A stretch of 64,000 bases of DNA from an uncultured Acetatifactor sp. (GCA_934402315.1 CAKRTS010000002.1:124001-188000); one strand, 5' to 3'; positions 23,726-34,767 are shown, counted from the stretch's first letter. Translations and numbers: made by a program. Notes: generated by a model not told the origin, from the sequence alone.

Positions 23726-24670
23726 TTACTCGTCTTCATCCTCGTCGCGTCTCTTTGCCAGCGACTGCTGCACACGCGCATATAACTCCTGTGCGGCATT
23801 GTAACCCATCTTCTTCTGACGGTGGTTTACCGCTGCGGATTCACAGATAATCGCAAGGTTTCTGCCGGGGCGGATCGGTATATTGTGGCAGACAACCTTA
23901 TTGCCCAGATACTCGGTATAGGTCTCCTCAAGTCCGAGCCTGTCATACTCCTTATCCTTATCCCAGTCCTCAAGACGGATTACAAGATCAATGTTGGAGG
24001 TATCCTTTACGGAACATGCACCGAACAATGCCTTGATATCCACAATGCCGATGCCGCGCAGCTCGATCAGGTGCTTTGTCACATCAGGTGCGGAACCGAT
24101 AAGGGTATCGTCACTCACCTTACGGATTTCTACCACATCATCCGTCACAAGACGGTGTCCTCTCTTTACCAGCTCAAGAGCCGCCTCCGACTTACCGATA
24201 CCGCTCTCGCCGGTAATCAGCACGCCCTCACCGTAGACATCCACCAGCACACCATGCACGGAAATGCAGGGAGCGAGCTTTACGTTGAGCCAGCGGATCG
24301 CCTCCGCCATAAAGGAGGATGTCGTCTTCTTCGTCGAGAGTACGGGAATTCTATGGGCAAGCGCTTCCTCCAGAAAAATCGGATCAGGCTCCAATTCACG
24401 GCAGAATACAAAAGCCGGCAGGTCATAGCTCATCATCTCATCGCAGACTTCTCTCTTTCTCGCCTCTTCCAGATCACTGAAATAGCTGTATTCCACAAAA
24501 CCGATAACCTGCAGTCTGCTCGCATCGAAATGCTTCAGATACCCTGCCATCTGCAGCGCCGGGCGGTTAATATCCGGCTGTTTAATCTTGATGCCTTTGA
24601 CTTCGATCTCCGGGGTCAGGTTCACCAGTTTCATCTTGTCTATCAGACGGGTCAATGCAACATGCTCCAT
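23726..24670 (-). CDS. hprK: HPr kinase/phosphorylase
   Basis: 314 residues. Walker A GESGIGKSEAALELVKRGH, HGVLVDVYGEGVLITG and the C-terminal signature RGIGIVDIKALFGACSVKDT with the arginine-rich NIPIRPGRNLAIICESAA. Phosphorylates Ser46 of HPr and, here presumably, of the Crh-like protein. The ATG at 24670 has AGGAGG 7 bp upstream; the open frame continues upstream through a palindromic repeat, which is not coding. The tail is acidic (RDEDEDE). Confidence 0.94.
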   Translation of the reverse strand: MEHVALTRLIDKMKLVNLTPEIEVKGIKIKQPDINRPALQMAGYLKHFDASRLQVIGFVEYSYFSDLEEARKREVCDEMMSYDLPAFVFCRELEPDPIFLEEALAHRIPVLSTKKTTSSFMAEAIRWLNVKLAPCISVHGVLVDVYGEGVLITGESGIGKSEAALELVKRGHRLVTDDVVEIRKVSDDTLIGSAPDVTKHLIELRGIGIVDIKALFGACSVKDTSNIDLVIRLEDWDKDKEYDRLGLEETYTEYLGNKVVCHNIPIRPGRNLAIICESAAVNHRQKKMGYNAAQELYARVQQSLAKRRDEDEDE

Positions 24671-24694
24671 ATGTTTCCTCCTGTTTAGTGAAGT

Positions 24695-24899
24695 AAAGCG
24701 ACTCACGCATCCCGGCAGCCCCGATTCTGCAAGCAGTTCGGGGACTAAGCGACTCGCCTTTCCAAGCGACTCACTCCACCTCGAAAACTTCGTTTTCTCG
24801 GTGTTCGTTGCACTCACATATCCCGGCAGGTACCGGCAGCCCCGATTCTGCAAGCAGCTCGGGGGCTGCCGGTACCTGTCGGGATGCGTGAGTCGCTTA
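24695..24899. repeat. Nested palindromic repeat between uvrC and hprK
   Basis: Outer inverted repeat of 24 bp (24695-24718 with 24876-24899; AAGCGACTCACGCATCCCG type). An inner long hairpin lies at 24822-24883 with about 24-bp arms (CCCGGCAGGTACCGGCAGCC on the left). The unit CCCCGATTCTGCAAGCAG followed by TTCGGGG or CTCGGGG occurs twice, and AAGCGACTC three times. The region would fold into a large cruciform or RNA. No coding sign. Sits in the roughly 290-bp gap upstream of hprK. Confidence 0.85.
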
Positions 24900-24960
24900 T
24901 GCGTTCATTGTATCACACTGGGGTGGGGATGTGAAGTTTTCTTTTTAGGAAACGTATGCC

Positions 24961-26841
24961 CTATTTTTCGTCCGAGGCGGCTTTTTTATGGAAGAAGAGC
25001 CAGATGTCCTCCGCCGCCCTCCGGTTGAGCTCGGGAATCTCCGCAAGCTGCTCCGCCGTTGCATTCTTAATGTCCTCAATGGACTTAAAATGGCGCATCA
25101 ATGCTTTCCGTCTCGCAGGTCCGACGCCGGGGATGTCATCCAGCACCGATTTCACCTGCGCCTTGCTACGGAGCGACCTGTGATACTCGATGGCAAAGCG
25201 GTGTGCCTCATCCTGTACTCTGGTAATCAGCTTAAAGCCCTCCGACCGCGTATCGATCGGCAGTTCCACATTGTGAAAATAAAGTCCTCTGGTTCGGTGG
25301 TTATCATCCTTTACCATCCCGCAGACAGGAATATCAATGTGCAGCTCCTCCAGTACGGAAAGCGCAATGTTCACCTGACCTCTGCCACCGTCCATCATCA
25401 GCAGATCGGGAAATTTCGTAAAGCTGCCGTAACTCTTATCCAGCTCCTTCTCCTCGAGCTCCGCCCGCTCCTCCATGCCATGTGTAAACCTTCGCGTAAG
25501 CACTTCCCGCATACATGCATAATCGTCAGGTCCCGAAACGGTTCTGATACGGAACTTACGGTAATCGCTCGGCTTTGGCTTTCCTTTTTCAAAGACAATC
25601 ATGGAGCCGACATTTTCAAAACCGTTGATATTGGAAATATCGAATGCCTCCATCCGCTCGATGTGCTCCAGCCCAAGAATTGCCGCAATTTCTTTCACCG
25701 CGCCGATTGTCCGCCCTTCCTCGCGTTTCAGTCTCTCCCTGTCCTGCTCCAGTGTATGCTTTGCATTCTGCGCCGCCAGCTCCACCAGCTTCTCCTTTGC
25801 ACCGATCTTCGGCACGCGGATATGTACCCGCCCGCCCTTGCGCTCGGAAAGCCAGCGCTCGATCAGCTCACTGTCCTCGATCTCATATTGCAGCATCAGC
25901 TCCCGCGGAATAAAGGGAGTTCCCGCGTAAAACTGTTTCACAAAATCTCCCAGAATTTCGGGCTTTTTGTTTCCCGACACATGTGTCATGTAGTAATGTT
26001 CCCTGCCGATCAGCTTGCCGTCCCTGACAAAAAACACCTGCACCACCGCTTCCGCCTCATCCTGATAAAGCGCAATAATATCCTTGTCCTCGCCTATGCT
26101 GTCGGTAATCTTCTGCTTCTGGGATACCTGCTTGACACTATTATACAGATCCCGGTAGCCTGCCGCCGCCTCAAAGTCCAACTTTTCCGCCGCCGCCTGC
26201 ATTTTGCTCTCAAGATCCTTAAGAATACCGTTATAATTTCCGTTTAAAAAGTCCAGCGCCTGATCGACCTGTTCCCGGTATTGCTCCTTGCTGACATATC
26301 CCTGACAGGGCGCGAGACACTGCTTGATATGATAGTTCAGACAGGGACGCTCCAGCCCGATGTCTCTCGGCAGCGTGCGGTTACAGGTTCTTAAGAAATA
26401 CAGCTTGTTCAGCAGCTCGATCGTATCCTTCACTGCTGCGGCACTGGTATAGGGACCGAAGTATTTTGATTTATCCTTTTTCATGGTACGCGAAAAAAGG
26501 ATGCGGGGATATTCCTCCCCGACCGTTACCTTAATATAAGGGTAGGTCTTATCATCCTTCAAAAGTGTGTTATATTTCGGAGAATACTCCTTAATCAGAT
26601 TATTTTCCAGAACAAGGGCCTCAAGCTCCGAATCGGTCACAATGTATTCAAACCGCGCGATCAGAGTCACCATTTTATCAATCGCCGGGCCTCTGCCGAT
26701 ATTCTCCCTGAAATAGGAACGCACGCGGTTGTGCAGGTTGATTGCCTTGCCCACATACAGAATGACATCCCTGTCATCCCTCATGATATAGACTCCCGGT
26801 TCCTTGGGGAGCTTCTTCAATTCCTCTTCAAAGTTAAACAT
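24961..26841 (-). CDS. uvrC: Excinuclease ABC subunit C
   Basis: 626 residues. N-terminal GIY-YIG nuclease ([23 protein letters not shown]), a Cys-rich turn, UVR domain ([23 protein letters not shown]), RNase H-like C-terminal nuclease ([46 protein letters not shown]) and the HhH pair ([20 protein letters not shown]). Makes the dual incisions in nucleotide excision repair with UvrAB. Complete, with the usual length. Confidence 0.95.
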   Translation of the reverse strand: MFNFEEELKKLPKEPGVYIMRDDRDVILYVGKAINLHNRVRSYFRENIGRGPAIDKMVTLIARFEYIVTDSELEALVLENNLIKEYSPKYNTLLKDDKTYPYIKVTVGEEYPRILFSRTMKKDKSKYFGPYTSAAAVKDTIELLNKLYFLRTCNRTLPRDIGLERPCLNYHIKQCLAPCQGYVSKEQYREQVDQALDFLNGNYNGILKDLESKMQAAAEKLDFEAAAGYRDLYNSVKQVSQKQKITDSIGEDKDIIALYQDEAEAVVQVFFVRDGKLIGREHYYMTHVSGNKKPEILGDFVKQFYAGTPFIPRELMLQYEIEDSELIERWLSERKGGRVHIRVPKIGAKEKLVELAAQNAKHTLEQDRERLKREEGRTIGAVKEIAAILGLEHIERMEAFDISNINGFENVGSMIVFEKGKPKPSDYRKFRIRTVSGPDDYACMREVLTRRFTHGMEERAELEEKELDKSYGSFTKFPDLLMMDGGRGQVNIALSVLEELHIDIPVCGMVKDDNHRTRGLYFHNVELPIDTRSEGFKLITRVQDEAHRFAIEYHRSLRSKAQVKSVLDDIPGVGPARRKALMRHFKSIEDIKNATAEQLAEIPELNRRAAEDIWLFFHKKAASDEK

Positions 26842-26867
26842 ATCCTCGCTCGCCGCCCTTTATAATT

Positions 26868-26903
26868 TGAGACACATTGCGCAAGCACCCACAATGTGTC
26901 TCA
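26868..26903. terminator. Hairpin between ftsH and uvrC
   Basis: Perfect 12-bp stem TGAGACACATTG / CAATGTGTCTCA with a 12-nt loop, directly after the ftsH stop. The tail is AT-rich but lacks a clean T run, so termination is probable rather than certain. Confidence 0.5.
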
Positions 26904-26908
26904 TCCAA

Positions 26909-29263
26909 TTAGTCTATCTTTCCGTTCGAGAATCTGCCTGTCGGTCTGTTATCTACCTGTGGGGAACGATCCTGCGGCGCCTGTCCAGCCTGTGAAGGAT
27001 GTCCCTGCCCGCCCTGCCGAAGCTGCGGTTCCGCTGGCATTTTAGGTTCGGATGCCGTTGCTCCTGTTGCGGGCGCTTCCGCAGGACTCTCCTGCGTTCC
27101 TGCCACCGTAGGTTCAGGCGCAGTCGCTTTCAACTCAGCAGCGGTTTCCTGTTTGCCTACAGCTTCCGAAGAACCTCCTGCTACTTCAGCAGCCTCCGTC
27201 TGACCCGCCGCTTCCGCGGAACTTCCCGCCGCATTCTCCTCCTTCGCCTCCTCCGGCTCCGGGATTCCTTTCTCCCTGCGGTAAATCTCCATGAATTCCT
27301 TGCCCGTGATGGTCTCCTTCTCGATCAGGAACTCCGCAAGCTTATCCATGACATCGCGATTCTCACGCAGCATGGCAAGTGCCTTCTCATAGCTCTCCTT
27401 AAGGATTTCAACCACCTCGGCATCAATCTCCGCCGCCGTCTTATCACTGCAATTCAGCTCTGTCCTGCCCTCAAGGTACTGGCTCTCCACCGTCGCCAGA
27501 CCTACCAGCCCGAACTTCTTACTCATACCATAGCGGGTAATCATGTTGCGGGCGATGTCCGTCGCCTTCTCAATATCATTTGCCGCACCCGTCGTCACGG
27601 TGTCAAAGACAACCTCCTCCGCCGCACGTCCGCCGACAAGCCCCACCAGCATATCCCGCAGCTCTGCCTCGGTGTTCAGGTATTTCTCCTCCTCCGGCAC
27701 ATGCATGACATAGCCGAGCGCTCCCATTGTTCGGGGCACGATCGTGATCTTCTGCACCGGCTCGGAGTTCTTCTGGAGCGCACTGATGAGTGCATGTCCG
27801 ACCTCATGATAGGAGACGATCCGTCTCTCCTCCTTGCTCATGATGCGATCCTTCTTCTCCTTGCCGACCAGAACGACCTCAACTGCGTCAAACAGATCCT
27901 TCTGGCAAACATACTCTCTGCCTTCCTTGACCGCATTGATTGCCGCCTCGTTAATCATATTGGCAAGATCGGAGCCGACCGCACCGCTGGTTGCAAGCGC
28001 AATTGCATCCAGATCTACCGACTCGTCCATTCTGACATCCTTCGCATGAACCTTCAATATCTCCACACGACCCTTGAGGTCAGGCTTATCCACGATAATC
28101 CGTCTGTCGAAACGTCCCGGACGCAGCAGTGCCTTGTCCAGAATCTCCGGGCGGTTCGTCGCACCCAATACCAGAATACCCTTTGAGGTATCGAAACCGT
28201 CCATCTCAGACAGCAGCTGGTTCAATGTCTGCTCCCGCTCCTCGTTTCCGCCGCCGTACTTCGAGTCACGGCTTCGTCCGATGGCATCAATCTCATCGAT
28301 AAAGATAATGCAGGGGGCATTCTTGTTTGCTTCCTTAAACAGATCACGCACACGGCTCGCACCCACGCCGACATACAACTCAATAAAGTCAGAACCCGTC
28401 AGCGAGAAAAAGGGAACATGTGCTTCACCGGCAACCGCCTTCGCCAACAGGGTCTTACCTGTTCCGGGAGGTCCGACCAGAAGCGCTCCCTTGGGCAGCT
28501 TTGCTCCGATCTTTGAGTACTTTCCCGGATTGTGAAGGAAATCGACAACCTCCACCAGCGACTCCTTCGCCTCATCCTCACCTGCCACATCCTTGAAGGT
28601 AACTCCTGTCTCCTTCTGCACATAGACCTTGGCGTTGTTCTTCCCGACTCCCATCGGTCCGCCTGCTCCGCCCATCTTGCGGAACATCAGGCTGAGCAGC
28701 AGCCACATCAGCAGAATCGGCAGTACGATCGAAATAATGATCTCCCAGAATCCGGAATTGTCACTCGGAACGCGGTGTCCCTCGATGCCATGCGCCTCAA
28801 GCCGCCCTGTCAGCGTATCCAGATCCTCCATCAGTATCGTATAATAGGTCTTCTGGGTAGACTGCATTCCGTACAGTCCAAAGCCCGGAAGCAGTCCCGG
28901 ATACTGTCCGTTGTTATTGCTGTTCTGCGTGGTTTCCTCTGTCTTCAGGCTGAAATAAATCTCGCCCGTGGAGCGAACCTCCACATCCTTGACCTTGTCC
29001 TCCTCAATGTACTGAAGGAACTGGGTATACGGGATCTCCTCTCCGTCAGTCCTTCCGCCGAAGATAAAGTTTACGAAAAAGAGAACCAGAAGGACAACGG
29101 TCAGTCCTGCCAGAAGCATTGTTACAATATTCGGCCACTTCGGCGGTTCATTCCCGTTGTTCCCACCGTTTCCGTTATTTCCTCCGTTTCCGCCGGGCAT
29201 ATTTCCGCGGTTTCCGTTGTTATAGCCCCCACCGTTGTCATATCTGCTGAGTCGATTGTCCAT
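26909..29263 (-). CDS. ftsH: ATP-dependent zinc metalloprotease FtsH with long disordered ends
   Basis: 784 residues, longer than the usual 600-650. An Asn/Gly-rich N-terminus precedes two membrane helices (IVTMLLAGLTVVLLVLFFVN and about residues 170-190). Then comes the AAA+ domain with GPPGTGKTLLAKAVAGEA, FIDEIDAIG and the second-region-of-homology ATNRPEILDKALLRPGRFDR, and the protease domain with HEVGH. About 119 C-terminal residues after YRREKGIPEPEE are Ala/Glu/Pro/Gln-rich low-complexity sequence. Membrane quality control; HflKC, encoded at the window start, is its known partner. Confidence 0.95.
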   Translation of the reverse strand: MDNRLSRYDNGGGYNNGNRGNMPGGNGGNNGNGGNNGNEPPKWPNIVTMLLAGLTVVLLVLFFVNFIFGGRTDGEEIPYTQFLQYIEEDKVKDVEVRSTGEIYFSLKTEETTQNSNNNGQYPGLLPGFGLYGMQSTQKTYYTILMEDLDTLTGRLEAHGIEGHRVPSDNSGFWEIIISIVLPILLMWLLLSLMFRKMGGAGGPMGVGKNNAKVYVQKETGVTFKDVAGEDEAKESLVEVVDFLHNPGKYSKIGAKLPKGALLVGPPGTGKTLLAKAVAGEAHVPFFSLTGSDFIELYVGVGASRVRDLFKEANKNAPCIIFIDEIDAIGRSRDSKYGGGNEEREQTLNQLLSEMDGFDTSKGILVLGATNRPEILDKALLRPGRFDRRIIVDKPDLKGRVEILKVHAKDVRMDESVDLDAIALATSGAVGSDLANMINEAAINAVKEGREYVCQKDLFDAVEVVLVGKEKKDRIMSKEERRIVSYHEVGHALISALQKNSEPVQKITIVPRTMGALGYVMHVPEEEKYLNTEAELRDMLVGLVGGRAAEEVVFDTVTTGAANDIEKATDIARNMITRYGMSKKFGLVGLATVESQYLEGRTELNCSDKTAAEIDAEVVEILKESYEKALAMLRENRDVMDKLAEFLIEKETITGKEFMEIYRREKGIPEPEEAKEENAAGSSAEAAGQTEAAEVAGGSSEAVGKQETAAELKATAPEPTVAGTQESPAEAPATGATASEPKMPAEPQLRQGGQGHPSQAGQAPQDRSPQVDNRPTGRFSNGKID

Positions 29264-29499
29264 AGTAGCTCCATTTCTGTTTTTTCTATGAAAATATAAA
29301 AATAATATAAATTCTGTCTCTTGTTACACTGAATCTATTTTATTATAGAGATTGAAGGTTGATAAATCAATAGCATAAATGTGAAAAAACGGCAGCATCT
29401 CTTAAAGATTTCTAAACTTTGTTATTCCAACGCATACAGTTTTGTGGTAGAATAACTTTCGTATTTTGAAACGAACGAGAGAAAGGCACGGACAAACAC
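29264..29499. other. Divergent intergenic region ftsH / DUF1846
   Basis: About 236 AT-rich bases holding the start regions of two divergent genes. No hairpin or operator stood out. Confidence 0.4.
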
Positions 29500-30975
29500 A
29501 TGAAACGCGGTTTTGACAATGAAAAATATCTGAAAATGCAATCTGAACACATCAAGGAGCGCATCGACCAGTTTGGGGACAAGCTCTACCTTGAGTTCGG
29601 TGGAAAGCTCTTCGATGATTATCATGCGTCCCGCGTTCTCCCCGGCTTCGCTCCCGACTCCAAGCTGCGCATGCTGATGCAGCTCTCCGACTATGCGGAA
29701 ATTGTCATTGTCATCAGCGCCGCCGACATCGAAAAGAATAAGGTGCGCGGCGATCTCGGGATCACCTATGACGTGGATGTGCTCCGTCTGCGCGAAGAGT
29801 TTCTCCAGAAGGGACTCTACGTCGGCAGCGTCGTCATCACGCATTACTCCGGTCAGAACAGCGCAGATCAGTTCAAGGCAAAGCTCGAAAAGAAGAATAT
29901 CAAGGTCTATATCCATTACACCATCGAGGGCTACCCCTCCAACATCCCCCTGATCGTCAGCAAGGACGGCTACGGGAAAAATGAATATATCGAGACGACC
30001 CGCCCGCTGGTAGTCATCACGGCTCCCGGACCCGGCAGCGGCAAGATGGCAACCTGTCTGTCACAGCTTTACCACGATAACCTCCGTGGCATCAAGGCAG
30101 GCTATGCAAAGTTCGAGACCTTCCCGATCTGGAACATTCCGTTAAAGCATCCGATCAACCTTGCCTACGAGGCGGCGACGGCAGATCTGAACGACGTGAA
30201 CATGATCGATCCCTTCCACCTTGAGGCTTACGGGGAAACAGCGATCAACTATAACCGTGACATTGAAATCTTCCCTGTCCTGAATGCTATTTTTGAGGGC
30301 ATTTATGGCAGCAACCCGTATAAATCACCTACTGACATGGGTGTCAATATGGCGGGAAACTGCATTATCGACGATGAGGCATGCTGCCAGGCATCCAACA
30401 TGGAAATCATCCGCCGGTACTACACCGCACTGAACAGGGTCATGAAGGACGAAGCGTCCGAAAACGAGGTCTACAAGATCGAGCTGCTCATGAAGCAGGC
30501 AAAGATTTCCACAGACGACCGCCGTGTGACGGTTGCCTGCAGGCGGCGTGCCGAGGAGCTTGGCGTTCCCACCGCAGCCATCGAGCTTGCCGACGGCCAG
30601 ATCATCACCTCAAAGACCTCCGATTTCCTCGGTGCATCCGCTGCCCTGCTGCTGAATGCATTGAAGTACCTCGCCGGTGTCGATCATGACACCCGCCTGA
30701 TTAAGCCCGCCGCGATTGAGCCGATCCAGGATCTGAAGGTACGTTATCTCGGCGGCAGGAATCCGCGTCTGCACACGGACGAGGTTCTGATCGCGCTCTC
30801 CCTCGCCGCTGTCACAGACCCCAATGCAAAGCGTGCGTTGGAACAGCTTCCTAATTTAAAAGGATGTCAGGTACACACCTCGGTTATGCTCTCTGAGGTG
30901 GATATCAAGATATACAAACGTCTTGGCGTAGATCTTACGAGTGAGCCTGTGCAATCAACTAAAAAACGTTACTAG
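29500..30975 (+). CDS. DUF1846 domain-containing protein
   Basis: 491 residues. It matches the conserved Firmicutes/Actinobacteria family PF08903 in length and in stretches such as [81 protein letters not shown] and [21 protein letters not shown]. The APGPGSGK run resembles a phosphate-binding loop. The biochemical role of the family is not firmly known to me. Followed after 77 bp by pyrG on the same strand. Confidence 0.88.
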   Translation: MKRGFDNEKYLKMQSEHIKERIDQFGDKLYLEFGGKLFDDYHASRVLPGFAPDSKLRMLMQLSDYAEIVIVISAADIEKNKVRGDLGITYDVDVLRLREEFLQKGLYVGSVVITHYSGQNSADQFKAKLEKKNIKVYIHYTIEGYPSNIPLIVSKDGYGKNEYIETTRPLVVITAPGPGSGKMATCLSQLYHDNLRGIKAGYAKFETFPIWNIPLKHPINLAYEAATADLNDVNMIDPFHLEAYGETAINYNRDIEIFPVLNAIFEGIYGSNPYKSPTDMGVNMAGNCIIDDEACCQASNMEIIRRYYTALNRVMKDEASENEVYKIELLMKQAKISTDDRRVTVACRRRAEELGVPTAAIELADGQIITSKTSDFLGASAALLLNALKYLAGVDHDTRLIKPAAIEPIQDLKVRYLGGRNPRLHTDEVLIALSLAAVTDPNAKRALEQLPNLKGCQVHTSVMLSEVDIKIYKRLGVDLTSEPVQSTKKRY

Positions 30976-31052
30976 AAACAAGCCACCTGTCTGTGTCCCC
31001 TGCACTGCCCGGCACAGACACCATCCTCAGGCAGTGCGGAAAAGAGGAATTT

Positions 31053-32666
31053 ATGCCAGTAAAATACGTATTCGTAACAGGCGGAGTTGTGTCCGGTCTC
31101 GGAAAAGGAATCACTGCCGCATCCCTTGGACGGTTACTGAAAGCCAGAGGATTTAAGGTAACCATGCAGAAATTCGATCCCTACATCAACATCGACCCCG
31201 GAACCATGAATCCGATCCAGCACGGAGAGGTTTTTGTCACCGACGACGGTGCGGAGACCGATCTGGATCTCGGTCACTATGAGCGTTTCATCGATGAGAG
31301 TCTTGACAAAAATTCCAACGTGACCACCGGTAAGGTGTACTGGTCCGTTTTACAGAAGGAGCGCCGCGGCGATTACGGCGGCGGCACCGTGCAGGTCATC
31401 CCGCACATCACAAATGAGATCAAGAGCCGCTTCTACCGCAACTTCACCGATACGGATACGCGCATTGCCATCATTGAAGTCGGCGGAACGGTGGGCGACA
31501 TCGAGAGCCAGCCTTTCCTTGAGTCCATCCGGCAGTTCCAGCATGATGTCGGCCACGAAAACGCCATCCTGATCCATGTTACACTGATTCCCTACCTGAA
31601 CGCTTCTCAGGAGCTGAAAACAAAGCCGACACAGGCGAGTGTAAAGGATCTTCAGGGAATGGGAATCCAGCCGGACATCATCGTATGCCGAAGTGAGCAC
31701 CCTCTGGATCAGGGCTTAAAGGATAAGATTGCACTGTTCTGTAACGTGCCCAGCAACCGCGTTCTGCAGAATCTGGATGTGGAATACCTCTACGAGGCGC
31801 CTCTCGCCATGGAGCGCGAGCATCTTGCCCAGGCGGTCTGCGAATGTCTGCGCCTCGACTGCCCGGAGCCCGATCTGCGCGACTGGGAAAAGATGGTTGA
31901 CGACCTGCGCCATCCCACAAACGAGGTGACAATCGCACTGGTCGGCAAATACGTCTCCCTGCACGACGCTTACATCAGTGTTGTAGAGGCATTGAAGCAC
32001 GGCGGCATCACGAACCACACCACCGTCCATATCAAATGGGTGGATTCCGAGACGGTGACAGAGGAGAATGTAGATGAAATCCTCTCGGACGTCAACGGTA
32101 TCCTGATCCCCGGCGGCTTCGGCTCCCGCGGTATCGAGGGAATGATCGTTGCCATAAATTACGCCCGCACCCATAAGAAGCCCCTCCTCGGACTCTGCCT
32201 GGGAATGCAGCTCACCATTGTCGAGTACGCACGCTATGTGCTGGGATATAACGATGCCCACAGCAGCGAGATCAACCCCAACACCACGCACCCTGTCATC
32301 GCCCTGATGCCGGATCAGAACGGCGTCGAAGACATCGGCGGAACACTGAGACTCGGTTCCTATCCCTGTGTCCTCGATACAGCTTCCAGAGCGTACCAGC
32401 TGTACGGCGAAGAGACAATCCATGAGCGCCACCGTCACCGCTACGAGGTCAACAACGATTACCGCGCCGCATTGTCGGAAGCAGGACTGCGTCTCTCCGG
32501 TATTTCTCCTGACGGCAGGATTGTTGAGATGTGCGAAATCACGGAGCATCCCTTCTATGTGGCAACGCAGGCGCACCCTGAGCTGAAGTCAAGACCCAAC
32601 AGACCTCATCCTCTTTTCAAGGGCTTTGTCGCTGCTGCTCTGGAAAACAAGCTGAACAGCTTATAA
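31053..32666 (+). CDS. pyrG: CTP synthase
   Basis: 537 residues. Synthetase domain ([65 protein letters not shown]) and C-terminal glutamine amidotransferase ([18 protein letters not shown] with the catalytic Cys, and [20 protein letters not shown]). Converts UTP to CTP. ATG at 31053 has AGAGGAA 4-5 bp upstream; a longer reading is not supported. The 3' end overlaps the convergent yitT gene by 6 bp. Confidence 0.96.
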   Translation: MPVKYVFVTGGVVSGLGKGITAASLGRLLKARGFKVTMQKFDPYINIDPGTMNPIQHGEVFVTDDGAETDLDLGHYERFIDESLDKNSNVTTGKVYWSVLQKERRGDYGGGTVQVIPHITNEIKSRFYRNFTDTDTRIAIIEVGGTVGDIESQPFLESIRQFQHDVGHENAILIHVTLIPYLNASQELKTKPTQASVKDLQGMGIQPDIIVCRSEHPLDQGLKDKIALFCNVPSNRVLQNLDVEYLYEAPLAMEREHLAQAVCECLRLDCPEPDLRDWEKMVDDLRHPTNEVTIALVGKYVSLHDAYISVVEALKHGGITNHTTVHIKWVDSETVTEENVDEILSDVNGILIPGGFGSRGIEGMIVAINYARTHKKPLLGLCLGMQLTIVEYARYVLGYNDAHSSEINPNTTHPVIALMPDQNGVEDIGGTLRLGSYPCVLDTASRAYQLYGEETIHERHRHRYEVNNDYRAALSEAGLRLSGISPDGRIVEMCEITEHPFYVATQAHPELKSRPNRPHPLFKGFVAAALENKLNSL

Positions 32667-33536
32667 TTTTTTCAAATAATTTCCGTCTACACTGACCCCT
32701 TCGTTTACTACAATAAAAGCGTTGGGGTCATATTTATGGATAATCGCCTTGAGCTGGTTCACCTCATACTTGGACAGCATGATATAGAGGACGTGCGAGC
32801 GGTCATAGGTATACGCTCCCAGCGCCGACCACTTCGTAATTCCACGCCCCAGCTCATGAAAGACTTCCTTCTCCAGTTCCGTCGTGTCGGCCTTCGTGAT
32901 AACATTGACCTCGACATTGATATTCTGTGTGTGCATCCTATCCATCGCAAGGGAGTATGCCGCCGCATAGATCACGGAATAAACAACAACTCCGATGTCA
33001 AACAGGAAAAGACAGGTGCCGTACAGAACCAGATTCATCAGAAGGTTTACCTTTCCCACGCTGAAATTCTTCTTCCATTTCGTCAGCAGTACTCCGATGA
33101 CATCCATCCCGCCGCCGGATGAGCCCATACGCAGCAGAATCCCGACACCCGCGCCGGAAACAATGCCTCCCACCACGCACGCCGCCATAATGTCCTCCAC
33201 AATGACGACCGGCGGTATCAACGACATGAACAGGGTGATTGCGGTGACGGAAACCAGCGTCTTAAAGAAAAATTTTCTCCCCAGCCGGCGAAAGGCAATG
33301 AAGAAAATCGGGATATTGATGACATAGTAAATAATACCCGCAATGTCCAGACTGCCGAAATCCATCCCCAGAAGGGTTGTCAGAACCGTCCGGATAACCT
33401 GACAGATACCCATCAGCCCGCCTGTGTAAAGACCTGCCGGTACAACAAAAAGGTTGATCCCCGCCGCATAGAGAAATGCGCCGAGGATACTCATCAGACC
33501 TCTTTTCATTTCGTAAATTACTTCTTCCTTCTTCAT
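32661..33536 (-). CDS. YitT family (DUF161/DUF2179) membrane protein
   Basis: 291 residues. Six predicted hydrophobic segments in the first 190 residues ([63 protein letters not shown]) and a C-terminal cytoplasmic DUF2179 domain ([39 protein letters not shown]). Common, mostly uncharacterised Firmicutes membrane family. One base after the trxA stop, in the same orientation, so likely in an operon trmB-trxA-yitT. Confidence 0.88.
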   Translation of the reverse strand: MKKEEVIYEMKRGLMSILGAFLYAAGINLFVVPAGLYTGGLMGICQVIRTVLTTLLGMDFGSLDIAGIIYYVINIPIFFIAFRRLGRKFFFKTLVSVTAITLFMSLIPPVVIVEDIMAACVVGGIVSGAGVGILLRMGSSGGGMDVIGVLLTKWKKNFSVGKVNLLMNLVLYGTCLFLFDIGVVVYSVIYAAAYSLAMDRMHTQNINVEVNVITKADTTELEKEVFHELGRGITKWSALGAYTYDRSHVLYIMLSKYEVNQLKAIIHKYDPNAFIVVNEGVSVDGNYLKKL

Positions 33537-33537
33537 C

Positions 33538-33858
33538 TCAGTGCAAAGCCTGTTCCAGCTTCTGCTTCATCTCAGCCGTAGACATTGCGCCGACAAAGGA
33601 TGCCGCCGGTTTCCCGTTCTCGAAGATCATAAACGCGGGGATGCTCGTAACCTGATACTTCTGCGCAAGCTGCATGTTGTCATCCACATTGCACTTTCCG
33701 ACCTTGATCCTGCCGTCGAACTCCTCTGCCATCTTCTCGATCACGGGTGCCATCATCTTACACGGGCCGCACCAGTCCGCATAAAAGTCCACGAGCACCG
33801 GAATCCGGGATTCCAGAACCTCTTTTTCAAAATTATCCGTTGTGAAACGATATTCCAT
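33538..33858 (-). CDS. trxA: Thioredoxin
   Basis: 106 residues with WCGPC at 29-33, VDFYADWCGPCKMMAPVIEKMA, QKYQVTSIPAFMIFENGK and the cis-Pro in TSIPAF. Standard cytoplasmic disulfide reductase. ATG at 33858 picked because GGAGG lies 8 bp upstream; the earlier ATG overlaps that ribosome site. Five bases separate it from trmB. Confidence 0.93.
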   Translation of the reverse strand: MEYRFTTDNFEKEVLESRIPVLVDFYADWCGPCKMMAPVIEKMAEEFDGRIKVGKCNVDDNMQLAQKYQVTSIPAFMIFENGKPAASFVGAMSTAEMKQKLEQALH

Positions 33859-33863
33859 AGCTT

Positions 33864-34508
33864 TTACCTCCATATAATGTATTTACAGATAGGATTCCCC
33901 ATTGCGGAGAATTTCTCTTCATATTCTGTCATGACATTTCCTTCCATTAATTTTTCATCCGCGTGCAGATCATAGGTAATGACATCCGCCTTCCAGCCCG
34001 CAGGCTCCAGCTCCTCCACGGCAAAGTCAAACAGCGCCCTGTTATCCGTCTTGAACTCGAGCTCTGCGTCTTTTTTCAAAATCTTGTCATAGCGCGCCAG
34101 AAACTCTCTTGACGGCAGCCTTCTCTTGGCATGCCTGTCCTTCGGCCATGGGTCGGAGAAATTCAGGTAGATCTTGTCCACCTCACCGGCTCCGAAGACC
34201 TCTGTGATGTCCTCCGCGTCCATCCTCAGGAACTTCAGATTTGGCAGCTCCTCCTGCTCCATCTTCTGAATTGCACGCAAAAGAACGCTCGAATACTTTT
34301 CGATACCGACGTAGTTGATATCCGGGTGCTCCTTAGCCATAGTATGTATGAATTTTCCTTTTCCCATACCGATCTCAATATGTATCGGTCTGTCATTTCC
34401 GAAAATTTCCTTCCACTTTCCGGGGCATTCCGGCTGCGAAGCCTCCGGAACGACATAGGGGCTCTCAGCAATGACCTCTCTGGAGCCTGTTATATTGCGT
34501 AATCTCAT
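33864..34508 (-). CDS. trmB: tRNA (guanine46-N7)-methyltransferase
   Basis: 214 residues. SAM-binding IHIEIGMGKGKFIHTMA, NYVGIEKYSSVLLRAIQKM, FLRMDAEDITEVFGAGEVDKIYLNFSDPWPKDRHAKRRL and EFKTDNRALFDFAV, all TrmB signatures. Adds m7G at tRNA position 46. Start at 34508 has GGAGG 5 bp upstream. First gene of the trmB-trxA-yitT operon. Confidence 0.94.
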   Translation of the reverse strand: MRLRNITGSREVIAESPYVVPEASQPECPGKWKEIFGNDRPIHIEIGMGKGKFIHTMAKEHPDINYVGIEKYSSVLLRAIQKMEQEELPNLKFLRMDAEDITEVFGAGEVDKIYLNFSDPWPKDRHAKRRLPSREFLARYDKILKKDAELEFKTDNRALFDFAVEELEPAGWKADVITYDLHADEKLMEGNVMTEYEEKFSAMGNPICKYIIWR

Positions 34509-34627
34509 AGCTTCCTCCATGTCTGATCTATTCTTCTCCACTGTACTTTATCTTGTCAGACTTGTCAATGCAGGAAGCTTCCGGTTTTCTTTAACTTACG
34601 CTTCCCGCGGGGACAATGCGTTGGGAC

Positions 34628-34767
34628 GTTGCACAAAATGCACAGGCCACCGCAGGCACGCTCTCGCTACCTTCCGCACGCAGCGGCACATAAGCTGCCA
34701 AAGTACGTCAGCTAAGTGCCGGCGGCTCCAGAGTGCGCTGCTTGCGGCCATGTGCATCTTGCACAAC
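34628..34767 (+). repeat. 140-bp dispersed structured element, copy 1
   Basis: Begins GTTGCACAAAATGCAC and ends GTGCATCTTGCACAAC, so the ends pair. It is nearly identical in length and sequence to copies at 38711-38850 (-), 55444-55583 (-) and 63761-63900 (+). A central 36-nt hairpin (GGCACATAAGCTG ... CAGCTAAGTGCC) has a conserved AGTAC loop. Flanked by GGGAC on the left and TGTTAC on the right. Located upstream of trmB, in a 616-bp gene-free gap. Not coding. Confidence 0.92.

Noticed and set aside
24671-24853. N-terminal extension of HprK upstream of 24670
   Set aside because: It reads through the palindromic repeat, and a strong ribosome site precedes the ATG at 24670.
24695-24899. CRISPR array between uvrC and hprK
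   Set aside because: Repeated units are inverted and nested, not regularly spaced direct repeats with unique spacers.
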